A DNA stretch of 64,000 bases. Source: DASPLX01 sp035627375. Its GTDB lineage: Bacteria > Pseudomonadota > Gammaproteobacteria > Burkholderiales > Burkholderiaceae_D. Where the stretch lies: assembly GCA_035627375.1 (NCBI GenBank), contig DASPLX010000086.1, positions 1-64,000 on the forward strand, written 5' to 3'. A program made the position numbers and the translations under genes. Position 1 is the first letter of the stretch. The number at the start of each line of letters is the position of its first letter. The notes under the pieces were generated by a model. It ran no database searches. It was not told where the DNA came from and saw only the letters and a list, made by a program, of their open reading frames with translations. Below, piece after piece: positions 7,464-15,707 of this stretch.

Positions 7464-8723
7464 TCAGCCGAACTTACGAACGGCATCGAGCGCGAGTCCG
7501 GCGCCGATGCTGCCGAACAGATCGCCTTCGACACGCCGCGCGGCAGGCACCAGCGCGGCGATCTTTTCGCGCAGGCGATGCACGCCGCTCGAACCGCCCG
7601 TGAAAAACACGGTATCGACGCGCTCGGCCGCGACGCCCGCGCGCTGCAGCAACGCCGCGACCGTCGTTTCGATCTCGTCGACCAGGTGATCGATGGCCGC
7701 CCCGAAATCGGCGCGTTGCAGATGCAGCGTTTCGCGCGGCGTCAGGCGGTCGAGATCGAGCTCGACCGCTGGCGCATCGGATAACGCGATCTTGCCTTCC
7801 TCCACCTTCAATGCCAGCCAGTGGCCGGCGCGGTCCTGGATCAGGTTCATCAGGCGGTCGAGCTTGTCGCGTTCGCAGGCGTCGCGATAGACCTCGCGCA
7901 GTTGCAGCCAAGTCTTCTGGGTATACGCGAGGTTGATCGTATGCCACGTCGCGAGATTGAAGTAATAGCTCGACGGCACTTCGGCATTGGTCTTCAGGCG
8001 CGTGCCGAGTCCCAGCAGCGGCATCACGCAACGCAGGCTCAGGTACTTGTCGAAATCGGTGCCGCCGATATGCACGCCGCCGTTGGCGAGGATGTCTTCG
8101 CGCCGGTCTTCCTTCTTCGCGCGCTCGGGAGACAGGCGCACCAGCGAGAAGTCCGAAGTGCCGCCGCCGATATCGGCGATCAAAACCAGCTCTTCCTTGT
8201 CGATTTGCGATTCGTAATCGAACGCGGCCGCGATCGGTTCATATTGAAAGGCGATGTCGCGAAAACCGACGGCCCGGGCGATGCCGGCCAAGGTGTCTTC
8301 GGCGACGCGATCGGCATCGTCGTTGCCGTCCACGAAATGCACCGGCCGCCCGAAGACGGCGCAATCGAAGCCGCGGCCGGCCCGGGCCTCGGCGCGGCGC
8401 TTGAGCTCACCGATGAATTGCGCCAGCAGCGTGCGGAACGGCAGGGCGCGGCCCATCACTTCGGTCTGGCCGTCGATCAGGCTGGTGCCGAGCAGGCTTT
8501 TCAAGGAGCGCATCAGGCGCCCTTCGTAGCCGGCGAGATAGTTGGCGAGGGCCGCGCGGCCGAAATAGGCGGCGTCTTCCTCGGCATTGAAAAAGACCAC
8601 GGAGGGCAAGGTGACCTTGTCCTCCTCGAGGGCGAGCAGCAAGGGCCGCCCGGGCGCGCTCCAGCCCACCGTGGAATTGGAAGTTCCGAAGTCCACACCG
8701 CATGCTTTTGCCGTATCCGCCAT
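7464..8723 (-). CDS. yegD: Hsp70-family protein, YegD-like
   Basis: A 419-aa protein with the actin-like ATPase fold of Hsp70: phosphate-1 motif GVDFGTSNSTVGW at residues 9-21, phosphate-2 motif ADIGGGTSDFSLV near residue 185 and the adenosine motif FFTGGSSGVHRLRE near 370. It lacks the substrate-binding domain and lid of DnaK, as expected for the YegD class (about 420-450 aa), whose client is unknown. GAGAGG precedes the ATG. The upstream hydrolase gene ends about 50 bases away and a TATAAT lies in that gap, so it probably has its own promoter. Confidence 0.88.
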   Translation of the reverse strand: MADTAKACGVDFGTSNSTVGWSAPGRPLLLALEEDKVTLPSVVFFNAEEDAAYFGRAALANYLAGYEGRLMRSLKSLLGTSLIDGQTEVMGRALPFRTLLAQFIGELKRRAEARAGRGFDCAVFGRPVHFVDGNDDADRVAEDTLAGIARAVGFRDIAFQYEPIAAAFDYESQIDKEELVLIADIGGGTSDFSLVRLSPERAKKEDRREDILANGGVHIGGTDFDKYLSLRCVMPLLGLGTRLKTNAEVPSSYYFNLATWHTINLAYTQKTWLQLREVYRDACERDKLDRLMNLIQDRAGHWLALKVEEGKIALSDAPAVELDLDRLTPRETLHLQRADFGAAIDHLVDEIETTVAALLQRAGVAAERVDTVFFTGGSSGVHRLREKIAALVPAARRVEGDLFGSIGAGLALDAVRKFG

Positions 8724-8749
8724 CGCGACCTCTCAAAAAAGGGCCGACG

Positions 8750-8755
8750 ATTATA
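8750..8755 (-). promoter_or_regulatory. -10 element upstream of the yegD-like gene
   Basis: Read on the minus strand a perfect TATAAT lies 26 bases before the ATG, in the short gap after the hydrolase stop. No convincing -35 is seen at 17 bases. Confidence 0.45.
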
Positions 8756-8775
8756 CGCGAATTCGGCGCGCGCCG

Positions 8776-10017
8776 CTATTTTCCGGCCGCTTCGCCTTCC
8801 TGCGGCACGGCGACGATTTGCGGTACAGGCTGGGCGGCGCCGCGCTCTCCGCTCCAGACGACATAGTCGTTGACGGCGTACAGCTTGCAGGTTTCACCGC
8901 TGCTTTTCCTGCAATTGGCCAGCGCCTGCTCGACCGGATCGTCGCCATCCTCGGCCCAGCTCCAGGCGCCGCTCGGCGAAATCGCGAATGCGCGCGGCAT
9001 CGATTTGGCGAGGAAGTTTCGATAGGCCTCGCGGCCGCTGTCCTTCAGGTACGGCACGGCTTCCACGTCGTCGACCGCCGCATAGCTTGTCTTCTGCGAC
9101 TTCATTTCATCGTCGAGCGCGACGACGATATCGGTCGGCATGCCGATCGACTGCAGGAATTTTTCCGTCTCCGGCCACCAGATCTTCACGCCGTCCCAAC
9201 TGGCGCTCATGCCGTGCGCATCGTTCTTGAACGCGCCGTAGGCGACGAGTTTGGCGTTGCCGCCGGCGCGCACATAGGCGTTGTGCATTTTCGCCGCCAG
9301 CTCGGGGCTGAAATGGTGATCGTTTTCGCCATAGAACCAGAGACTGGGCACCATCGTGTGGCGGCCGAATTCGGCGAAGGCGCGCACCAGCGAGTTCTGC
9401 CATTGGCAGCCGCCGCCGTGGATCCGCAAACCGCCGGCGAAATTGATGATGCCTCTGACGCCCGGATAACCGTGCGCGCCGAAGGCCATCGCCGCCAGCC
9501 CGCCATAGGATTGGCCGGCGACGACGATGCGCTCTTCGTCGACCCAATCCTGGGCGACGAGATAATTCAACACGCCTTGTACGTCTTCGGCCTGCAGCCG
9601 GCCGTTGCCGGTCATATCGCAGTATTTCTCGACATAGGTGCCGCCGGAATGCGCGAAGCCCTTGCGCATCGGGATGACCACGGCATAACCGCGTTTGACG
9701 AATTCCCGGCTGATGGCGATGAAGCGGTCGCGTTCCTGCATATGCGGATTGCCGAGCGCCTTGCCGTGATTCATGACCAGGAGCGGAAACGGCCCGACCC
9801 CGGGCGGGCGGAAAATCGTGGTTTCGAGTTGCACGCTGTCGTCGCCGGAAACGACAGGCACCATGATGATTTGTTCATTGAAGGGCGCATCGAGCACCGG
9901 CGCATCGGCGAAGGCGGCGCCGCCCAGCATCGCGATTCCTGCGATCAAGCTTCTCAGTGCTGTTCCGAGCTTTCCGCTTTTTCTGGCACGGCGCTGAGCA
10001 AAGAGGAAATTTGGCAT
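8776..10017 (-). CDS. Secreted alpha/beta hydrolase, dienelactone-hydrolase/peptidase-like
   Basis: A 413-aa protein with an Arg-rich n-region and hydrophobic signal sequence ending near AFADAP (about residue 40). The alpha/beta-hydrolase core has the nucleophile elbow GQSYGG, an acidic residue in GENDHHF and a histidine in NDAHGMSA, in the right order for a triad. HGKALG earlier may form the oxyanion region. The C-terminal about 100 residues contain several Cys (NCRKSSGETCKLYAV), probably disulphide-bonded outside the cytoplasm. The substrate is unknown. The start at MPNFLF is a choice; an ATG 13 codons upstream is in frame and neither has a strong ribosome-binding site. A perfect 11-bp inverted repeat lies just upstream. 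Confidence 0.75.
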   Translation of the reverse strand: MPNFLFAQRRARKSGKLGTALRSLIAGIAMLGGAAFADAPVLDAPFNEQIIMVPVVSGDDSVQLETTIFRPPGVGPFPLLVMNHGKALGNPHMQERDRFIAISREFVKRGYAVVIPMRKGFAHSGGTYVEKYCDMTGNGRLQAEDVQGVLNYLVAQDWVDEERIVVAGQSYGGLAAMAFGAHGYPGVRGIINFAGGLRIHGGGCQWQNSLVRAFAEFGRHTMVPSLWFYGENDHHFSPELAAKMHNAYVRAGGNAKLVAYGAFKNDAHGMSASWDGVKIWWPETEKFLQSIGMPTDIVVALDDEMKSQKTSYAAVDDVEAVPYLKDSGREAYRNFLAKSMPRAFAISPSGAWSWAEDGDDPVEQALANCRKSSGETCKLYAVNDYVVWSGERGAAQPVPQIVAVPQEGEAAGK

Positions 10018-10048
10018 ACGTCTGACACGATTGACTGGCCTGCAAGCA

Positions 10049-10076
10049 CAACTCATTGCGGTCTTGCAATGAGTTG
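10049..10076. repeat. Perfect 11-bp inverted repeat upstream of the hydrolase gene
   Basis: CAACTCATTGC and GCAATGAGTTG flank the six bases GGTCTT. It lies 30-60 bases upstream of the chosen hydrolase start, so it could be an operator or a leader hairpin. There is no T-tract. Confidence 0.7.
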
Positions 10077-10387
10077 CGTCGAACGATGATGCCTGCCGGA
10101 AAAGCCGTGCCGATCACGACGTTGCCGAATTAAAACTCGGCGTTGCTAAGGGATATACACGGTATTTTTGCGAGGCAACGCAATTGATTCTAGGCAGCGC
10201 TTTGCCTCGGTTCAATACTCGTTTATGCAATAAGGAAAGCTTTTTTGCGGGAACCCGTTGCCGCTTCGCTACGTTTTCTGGGGGTTATTAGCGAAGCGTC
10301 AAAGATTTGTCCATGTTTGCCGGACGTGAGGGAAGAACGGGAAGGAGCGCGATGATGCGCCAAGAGCTGGGATCGGAAAGGTGATGT
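10077..10387. other. Non-coding stretch with one inverted repeat
   Basis: No convincing gene on either strand. It contains a perfect 10-bp inverted repeat, CGCTTCGCTA (10262-10271) with TAGCGAAGCG (10289-10298), around a 17-base loop, and a looser GAGGCAA/TTGCCTC pair near 10171-10209. Base composition is more AT-rich than the flanking genes, as expected for a promoter region between the hydrolase and the next leftward gene. Confidence 0.5.
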
Positions 10388-10440
10388 CCGCGGCATGGCG
10401 CCCTTCTTGAGAAAGGGAAAGTGGCGCCATGCTTCCGCGG
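10388..10440. repeat. Long imperfect hairpin beyond the small Pro-rich gene
   Basis: GCATGGCGCC (10393-10402) pairs perfectly with GGCGCCATGC (10423-10432), extended outward by CCGCGG on both sides. It begins about 20 bases past the stop of the leftward gene, the place for a terminator, but no T-tract follows on either strand. Confidence 0.6.
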
Positions 10441-10462
10441 TCCAGGACTGCGGGATGTGGAT

Positions 10463-10720
10463 TCATCTCTGCATCGGCGGCCGATCGCGGTCGGCTGGCA
10501 CGGCGATCAACGTGCAAGTGGCTTTGATGCTGCGGCCATCCGGCGCCTTGACCGTCACGGCATCACCGGCTTTCTTGCCGCTACAGGCTTCGATCGCCTC
10601 GCGTGGCGGCCCCGGGGGTTGCTGACCTCCAGGCGGCGGCCCCGGCGGATTATTGCCGGCGGCCAGCGCGGCGGTTGTCTGCATCAACAGGCCGATCAAG
10701 ACTGCATGATGAAATTTCAT
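10463..10720 (-). CDS. Small secreted proline/glycine-rich protein
   Basis: An 85-aa product with a signal peptide (MKFHHAVLIGLLMQTTAALA, cleavage near residue 21), a Pro-Gly-rich stretch (PPGPPPGGQQPPGPP) and a compact C-terminal part. That part has two Cys (about residues 46 and 69) that may pair, around KKAGDAVTVKAPDGRSIKATC. CAGGAG precedes the ATG. No family recognised; probably a periplasmic protein. It is divergent from the parA gene. Confidence 0.65.
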   Translation of the reverse strand: MKFHHAVLIGLLMQTTAALAAGNNPPGPPPGGQQPPGPPREAIEACSGKKAGDAVTVKAPDGRSIKATCTLIAVPADRDRPPMQR

Positions 10721-10860
10721 GGTGGTTCTCCTGGTTGAAGGGGCGGGTGCTTGGTTGTCAATCATCGACATTTCCGTCACAAAGCCAGTATCCGCCCTGA
10801 TTTTGCAGGAATTATGGTGAAAAAATGGAGACAAGCGGCTTTTGCGGCTTTTTTTGACTG

Positions 10861-10888
10861 TTGCGGCATGGGCGACTGTGTTTAGAAT
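10861..10888 (+). promoter_or_regulatory. Promoter of the parA gene, leaderless arrangement
   Basis: TTGCGG is followed after 16 bases by TAGAAT, which ends six bases before the ATG. With no Shine-Dalgarno sequence this predicts a leaderless or nearly leaderless mRNA. Confidence 0.5.
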
Positions 10889-10894
10889 GCATCG

Positions 10895-11662
10895 ATGACG
10901 ATCGTCGCAATCTTCAATCAAAAAGGTGGAGTCGGGAAGACCACCACCGCACTTAATCTTGCTGCGGCATTGGCGCGCCGTGGACGCGAGCCATATGGCA
11001 TCGATCTCGATCCTCAGGCGCATTTGAGCGCCATCGCCGGTGTCCCTGCGGCCTCGGGCGACGATACCGTCCTGTCCCTGTTCCAACGCAACCGGCCGCT
11101 GCATGAATTGGTGCGGCTTTCCGCCAATGGCTTGGCGATCGTGCCTTCGCATATCGAACTGGCGAAAGTCGATACGCTGTTCGGCAAGGGTTACAACGTC
11201 GTCAACAAGCTGCACACGAGCTTGAACGCGGAACAGTTCGGCGATGCCCGGCGGCCGGTCATGATCGATTGCAATCCCTTGATCGGCGTGCTGTCGCTGA
11301 ACGCGATCTTCGCCTGCGATCGCGTGATCGTCCCGATTTCCGCCGACCACTTGTCGGCCAAGGGAGCGTTACAGATCGAAAAGACACTCAAGGCGCTGGA
11401 ACCGGTGCTCAAGCGCCGTGTCGAGCGCCGTTACCTGCTGACCCGCTTCGATCAGCGGCGCGGCATGGCTTGGGAAATCCATAAGATGCTGGAGGCGCGC
11501 TTCGGCAATGAAGTGTGCAAGACGCGCATCGCCGAAAACGTCAGCCTCGCGGAGAGCCCGGCCCACAACAAATCGGTCTTCGAACATGCGCCGGCGAGCC
11601 GCGGCGCCCAGGATTACGAAGCCTTGCTCGATGAATTGCTGACCGACGGATTCATCGAATAG
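10895..11662 (+). CDS. Orphan ParA/Soj-family ATPase
   Basis: A 255-aa ParA-type P-loop ATPase. The deviant Walker A motif KGGVGKTT is at residues 10-17, GIDLDPQAH supplies the A' aspartate near 47, and PVMIDCNPLIG is the Walker B region near 124. ParA proteins dimerise on DNA with ATP and position plasmids, chromosomes or protein complexes. No parB gene is adjacent and this is not next to gidB or a replication origin. It is therefore an orphan that may position another cargo (as ParC, PpfA or MipZ-like proteins do) or act as a relic. The small gene after it is on the other strand. Confidence 0.88.
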   Translation: MTIVAIFNQKGGVGKTTTALNLAAALARRGREPYGIDLDPQAHLSAIAGVPAASGDDTVLSLFQRNRPLHELVRLSANGLAIVPSHIELAKVDTLFGKGYNVVNKLHTSLNAEQFGDARRPVMIDCNPLIGVLSLNAIFACDRVIVPISADHLSAKGALQIEKTLKALEPVLKRRVERRYLLTRFDQRRGMAWEIHKMLEARFGNEVCKTRIAENVSLAESPAHNKSVFEHAPASRGAQDYEALLDELLTDGFIE

Positions 11663-11673
11663 CCCGAGCGGTT

Positions 11674-11889
11674 TCAGAATTCCTTCGAGATCAGCGACAG
11701 CAGATCCTCGACCGACGCCGCCGGCCTTTGTCGCTCGTCGTTCTGCTTGACGTCGCAGCGCAAGACTTCGCACTGCCGGTACATCTGGCGCAGCTTGCGT
11801 TCGGCGTCGGCCTGGTCCGCGCCCATGATCGCGATGCCGTCGACCCGCTGACCGTCGCGCGTCTGCAGCGAAAACTCGTACTTCAACAT
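11674..11889 (-). CDS. Small hypothetical protein
   Basis: A 71-aa protein starting MLKYEFSLQTRDGQRVDGIA, containing a helix with GADQADAERKLRQMYRQC and ending in SVEDLLSLISKEF. AGGGAGGG lies ahead of the ATG. It resembles small cytoplasmic proteins found in Oxalobacteraceae, but I know no function. It converges with the parA gene, 11 bases between the stops. Confidence 0.65.
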   Translation of the reverse strand: MLKYEFSLQTRDGQRVDGIAIMGADQADAERKLRQMYRQCEVLRCDVKQNDERQRPAASVEDLLSLISKEF

Positions 11890-11950
11890 GCGCCCTCCCT
11901 TGGGGATGTTGCAATGCCTTGTTCTGTCGGACACCTTACCATGCCGCTCC

Positions 11951-12841
11951 TCATCCGGGAATCGCCGAGAGGATCGCATCGACCGCCGGATGCTTGATCT
12001 TGCGCTCGTTGGAAATCGCATAGAACTGTTCCCGCACGCCGCTCAGCGCGCCAACCGGCACCGCGCCGAACTGCTTCTTGACGTCGCTCGCCAAGGCCAA
12101 GGGCGCCGGGAACAGGCCGAGCCCGCGCTGGCCGAACGTGTTGAGCAAAGCGTTGTCGTCGAATTCGCCGACCACATCCGGACGCAGTTCATGCGCCTCG
12201 AACCAATGATCGATCCGGCCGCGGATAGCGTTATTGCGGGTCGGCAGCAAGAGCGGCGCGCCGTTCAGGCTGCGCGGAAAATTCGGCCGGTATTCCTGGG
12301 CCAGTTCGGGCACGCCGAACAGCGTCAGCTCGCTGTCGCCGAGCGAATGGCTGAAGACGCGCAAATTCGTTCCCGACGGCACAGGACGGTCGGTCAGCAC
12401 CACGTCGAGCTTGTGCACCGACAAGTCACCGAGCAAGGCTTCGAAATTTCCCTCGTGGCATACGAGCCGGACGCGTTGTTGCATACGCAGCGCCGCCTCC
12501 AGCAGGCGCGAGGCGATCAGTTTCGGAAGCGAATCGGAAATGCCGACCGTCAGGCGCATCGTGCCGTCGACATCGGACGCGAGGGCGTCCTGCATCTGTT
12601 CGCCAAGCAGGAAAATCTGGTCGGCATAACCAAGCGCCAGTCGTCCGGCCTCCGTCAGCGTCAGCCGGCGTCCCTGCGGGGCCAGCAGCACCTTGCCGAC
12701 GGATTGTTCGAGCAAGGCGAGCTGTGCGCTGATGGTTTGCACGGCGACGTCGAGCCGTTCGGCGGCGCGGGTGACGCTGCCTTCCTTGGCGACGACCCAG
12801 AAGTAGTACAGATGGCGGAAGTTCAGGCCGGTAGTCTTCAT
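11951..12841 (-). CDS. nhaR: LysR-family regulator NhaR
   Basis: A 296-aa LysR-type regulator. The N-terminal winged helix (LNFRHLYYFWVVAKEGSVTR to the TISAQLALLE recognition helix) is close to NhaR, which in E. coli activates the Na+/H+ antiporter gene nhaA in response to sodium and alkali. The C-terminal effector domain (LPKLIASRLLEAALR onward) has normal length. No antiporter gene is in the window, so the target lies elsewhere. It is divergent from the YccA-like gene. Confidence 0.88.
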   Translation of the reverse strand: MKTTGLNFRHLYYFWVVAKEGSVTRAAERLDVAVQTISAQLALLEQSVGKVLLAPQGRRLTLTEAGRLALGYADQIFLLGEQMQDALASDVDGTMRLTVGISDSLPKLIASRLLEAALRMQQRVRLVCHEGNFEALLGDLSVHKLDVVLTDRPVPSGTNLRVFSHSLGDSELTLFGVPELAQEYRPNFPRSLNGAPLLLPTRNNAIRGRIDHWFEAHELRPDVVGEFDDNALLNTFGQRGLGLFPAPLALASDVKKQFGAVPVGALSGVREQFYAISNERKIKHPAVDAILSAIPG

Positions 12842-12964
12842 GTAAGGATATTTGTTCGGCTTTTATGAAGCAATTGTTCCATTATCTTCGCTTTTTCAAA
12901 AGTCGCAAGCATCTTAGGATGAGCGACGTCGAGAATCGATATATTTTGAGAAAGGAATATCGCC

Positions 12965-13654
12965 ATGAATCATCGTTACGACAATGTCCGTGTCGGCGCC
13001 TTGCGTACCGGAACGGCCAGTACCGTCATCGACGGTTCGGCACGCCGGGTACTGCGCAATACCTACCTGCTCCTGTCTCTGTGCATCGGTTTTGCCGCCG
13101 TCACCGCCGGTTCGGCTGCGGCGCTCGGCTTGCCGCATCCGGGAATCCTGCTGACCTTGCTCGGTTATTTCGGCCTGCTGTTCCTGGTGACGAAATACCG
13201 CAACAGCAGCGCCGGCGTCGCCTTGGTTTTCGCGCTGACCGGCTTCATGGGCTATACGCTTGGCCCGATCATCGCCCATTACCTGAACATGGCGAACGGC
13301 GTGCAAATCGTGATGACGGCATTCGGAGGCACGGCTGCGATCTTCCTTGGCCTGTCCGGCTATGCCCTGGTCAGCAAGCGCGACCTGTCCTTCATGGGCA
13401 GCTTCCTGATGGTCGGTATCCTGGTAGCCTTCCTGGCGGGGCTTGCGGCGGTGCTGTTCAGCATCCCGGCGCTGTCGCTGGCGGTATCGGCAGTCTTCGT
13501 GCTGCTGATGTCGGGCATGATCCTGTATGAAACCAACCAGATCGTGCGCGGCGGCGAAACCAACTACGTGATGGCGACAGTCAGCCTGTTCGTCTCGATC
13601 TTCAACCTGTTCACGAGCCTGCTGCACCTGCTCGGCTTTGCCAACAACGACTGA
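12965..13654 (+). CDS. Bax inhibitor-1/YccA family membrane protein
   Basis: A 229-aa protein with seven predicted membrane segments, a short basic N-terminus and the family C-terminus (SLFVSIFNLFTSLLHLLGF). E. coli YccA is a substrate and modulator of the membrane protease FtsH. An FtsH paralogue is encoded about 2.3 kb downstream, although not in the same operon. AAAGGAA lies before the ATG. A strong terminator follows 19 bases after the stop, so it is a single-gene unit with some readthrough possible into terC. Confidence 0.88.
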   Translation: MNHRYDNVRVGALRTGTASTVIDGSARRVLRNTYLLLSLCIGFAAVTAGSAAALGLPHPGILLTLLGYFGLLFLVTKYRNSSAGVALVFALTGFMGYTLGPIIAHYLNMANGVQIVMTAFGGTAAIFLGLSGYALVSKRDLSFMGSFLMVGILVAFLAGLAAVLFSIPALSLAVSAVFVLLMSGMILYETNQIVRGGETNYVMATVSLFVSIFNLFTSLLHLLGFANND

Positions 13655-13673
13655 GGCCAAGCGGCCGATAGTC

Positions 13674-13705
13674 ACGAGGGCGTCGCGAGACGCCCTCGTC
13701 TTTTA
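13674..13705 (+). terminator. Rho-independent terminator after the YccA-like gene
   Basis: A perfect 11-bp stem, ACGAGGGCGTC and GACGCCCTCGT, around the loop GCGA, followed by CTTTTAT. It separates the YccA-like gene from terC. Confidence 0.88.
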
Positions 13706-13721
13706 TAGAAAGAACCATCCC

Positions 13722-14489
13722 ATGCTGGAACTGCTGACCAATCCCGAAGCCTGGCTCGCATTCGCGACGCTGACCGCACTCGAACTCGTACTCGGCATCG
13801 ACAACATCATTTTCATTTCCATCCTGGTCGATCGATTGCCGCCGGCGCAACGCGAACTGGCCCGCCGCATCGGCCTGTTCCTGGCGATGTTCATGCGCAT
13901 CGCGCTGCTAATGACCTTGGCCTGGCTGGTAGGATTGACCGAACCGCTGATCACATTGTTCGGTAAAGGCTTCTCGGGGCGCGACCTGATCCTGATCGGC
14001 GGCGGCCTGTTCCTGATCTGGAAGAGCGTTGGAGAAATCCATCAGGCGCTGGAAGGCGCCGAGGGGCATGGCACGCAGCGGCAGGTGTCGAAATTCAGCG
14101 CGGCGATCGTGCAAATCATGCTGATCGATCTCGTTTTCTCGCTCGATTCGATCATCACCGCGGTCGGCATGGTAGACCAGATTCCGGTCATGATCGCCGC
14201 CGTCATCACTTCCGTCGGATTGATGATGCTGTTCGCCAGCGGCATCGGGCGCTTCGTGTCGGATCATCCGACCATCAAGATGCTGGCGCTTTCGTTCCTG
14301 GTAGTAGTCGGCGTAGCCTTGCTGGCGGACGGTTTCGGCCATCATATTCCGAAAGGCTACATCTACAGCGCGATGGCGTTCTCGGTGGTGGTGGAGATGC
14401 TTAATATCCGCATGCGCAAGCGTGCGCCGCAGCCGGTGCATTTGCACTCCGCCTACAGCCGGGAAGAGAATCCTGGCAAGGAAACCTGA
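13722..14489 (+). CDS. TerC-family integral membrane protein
   Basis: A 255-aa protein with seven or more membrane segments and the TerC signature acidic residues in LELVLGIDNIIFISILV near the N-terminus and IDLVFSLDSIITAVGM in the second half. TerC proteins are linked to tellurite resistance, and the YceF/Alx/MntP-like relatives to metal (Mn2+) export and to helping metallation of secreted proteins. The start at MLELLTNP was chosen because the reading frame upstream runs through the terminator hairpin. AGAA is the only weak ribosome-binding site. Confidence 0.88.
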   Translation: MLELLTNPEAWLAFATLTALELVLGIDNIIFISILVDRLPPAQRELARRIGLFLAMFMRIALLMTLAWLVGLTEPLITLFGKGFSGRDLILIGGGLFLIWKSVGEIHQALEGAEGHGTQRQVSKFSAAIVQIMLIDLVFSLDSIITAVGMVDQIPVMIAAVITSVGLMMLFASGIGRFVSDHPTIKMLALSFLVVVGVALLADGFGHHIPKGYIYSAMAFSVVVEMLNIRMRKRAPQPVHLHSAYSREENPGKET

Positions 14490-14496
14490 CGAGAAA

Positions 14497-14528
14497 GGGC
14501 CGGCGTCCCGAAAGGGAAGCGCCGGCCC
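14497..14528. terminator. Hairpin between convergent terC and the thioredoxin-like gene
   Basis: GGGCCGGCG pairs perfectly with CGCCGGCCC around a 14-base loop. It sits between two convergent genes and may terminate both. No clean T-tract follows, so factor-independent termination is uncertain. Confidence 0.55.
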
Positions 14529-14547
14529 CATGCATTTCCTTCCTACA

Positions 14548-14787
14548 TCAGCCTCTTACATCGGCCATCGAAGCGCCGAAGTTGATGTGGAAGACTTGGC
14601 CATCCACGACGAGCGCCGGCACCGATTTCACGCCGTAACGCTCGGCTTCCTCGATACGGCCGCGCTGGGTGCCGAAGTGGACCACTTCGACGTCGAATCG
14701 CTTGGGATCGAGGGCGGTGACAAACTGCTGCTCGGCAGTGACGCAAACGGAACAGCCGGCATGGTAAAAAATGGCCTTGGTCGTCAT
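14548..14787 (-). CDS. Small thioredoxin/glutaredoxin-like protein
   Basis: A 79-aa single-domain protein with the redox motif C12-S-V-C15 after the first strand (KAIFYHAGCSVC) and the cis-proline turn GVKSVPALVVDG. This small thioredoxin-like group is probably a thiol reductant, but its partner is unknown. AAGGAG is present upstream. It lies 209 bases downstream of a MarR regulator with four C-terminal Cys in the same direction, so a redox-sensing pair is plausible but not shown. Confidence 0.82.
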   Translation of the reverse strand: MTTKAIFYHAGCSVCVTAEQQFVTALDPKRFDVEVVHFGTQRGRIEEAERYGVKSVPALVVDGQVFHINFGASMADVRG

Positions 14788-14996
14788 AATTCCATTACTC
14801 CTTTTTGATGAAGATTGAAGGGGTCGGGAGCTTCGGGCAGTCGCCAAACGTTCCGAAGTTCCCGTTCTACTCGCGCCCGGCCGGATCGCGCCGGCCAAGA
14901 CATCGAATTCTCGAGAGACGCCTGCCGAACATTGCTTTGCCGGCATGCGCCAAGCGCATTGCGTTGGACTCCTAAATATAAAAGCGAAAAAAATCC

Positions 14997-15644
14997 TCAG
15001 CGAATGAAGACCATCCAATTCCTTTGCGCGACATCCGCATCGGCCGCCTCATGCTCGGCGCAATCGATGCGCAAATCCTGATCGCCTATCGGCGCATTCA
15101 CGAAACGGCAATGATGCGGCGCCTTGCTGTCGGCATGCCGATGCGGTTCGAAATATTTGCATGATATGCACATGCGCGCGGTCGGTATTTCGTTGCGTTC
15201 CTGCAGGTGACGGATCATCTTGACCATCGAACGCAGCACGATGACTTTCTCGTCCTCGGTCAGCGGTTCGACGGCATTGCTGAGAAACCCGCTCCAGTCG
15301 GCGATCTCGGCGGCCAGTTTCGCGCCCGCGCGCGTGAGCTTCAGGGCAATCGCGCGACCGTCGTCCTTGGCGCGGGCTTTTTCCACCAAGGCCTTGTTGA
15401 CGAGCGAGGTGACCGCCTCGCTGGCGGTCGCGGCGCTGACGGCCAATTGCTCGACCACGACGGACAGGCGCAGCGCCGTTCCGCGCGCCGCCAGCAACGC
15501 AAGAATATCGGCCTGGGTCGGCGTCAATCCGTTCGCCATCGACTGCTCCCATGCCTTGGCGCGCATGGCCTTGGCGATGCAGGCGAGACCGGCGGCGATG
15601 CGATTCTCTATCGACGGATCGGCATTATCGGACGCGGCTGACAT
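14997..15644 (-). CDS. MarR-family regulator with cysteine-rich C-terminal extension
   Basis: A 215-aa protein. Residues about 15-150 form a MarR winged helix (GLTPTQADILALLAARG, the VSAATASEAVTSLVNKAL recognition region, the DDGRAIALKLT wing). After the last dimerisation helix comes an extra segment with Cys159, Cys162, Cys179 and Cys195 plus several His. That spacing could hold a metal or Fe-S cluster or form disulphides, so the protein may sense redox state or metal. Normal MarR proteins stop near residue 150. The promoter region has two 13-base direct repeats placed for self-repression. Candidate targets are itself and the thioredoxin-like gene downstream. Confidence 0.85.
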   Translation of the reverse strand: MSAASDNADPSIENRIAAGLACIAKAMRAKAWEQSMANGLTPTQADILALLAARGTALRLSVVVEQLAVSAATASEAVTSLVNKALVEKARAKDDGRAIALKLTRAGAKLAAEIADWSGFLSNAVEPLTEDEKVIVLRSMVKMIRHLQERNEIPTARMCISCKYFEPHRHADSKAPHHCRFVNAPIGDQDLRIDCAEHEAADADVAQRNWMVFIR

Positions 15645-15657
15645 AAGGAAGGCCTGG

Positions 15658-15707
15658 AATTATTTATTAGTAGTCCGAATTATTTATCAGGCAAAGCCTT
15701 TTGTCAA
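15658..15707 (-). promoter_or_regulatory. marR promoter with two direct repeats
   Basis: On the minus strand TTGACA (15702-15707) is followed after 17 bases by AATAAT (15679-15684), a strong sigma-70-like promoter. On the plus strand AATTATTTATTAG (15658-15670) and AATTATTTATCAG (15678-15690) repeat with a 20-base period, one over the -10 and one just after the predicted start. That fits autorepression by the MarR protein. Confidence 0.65.
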
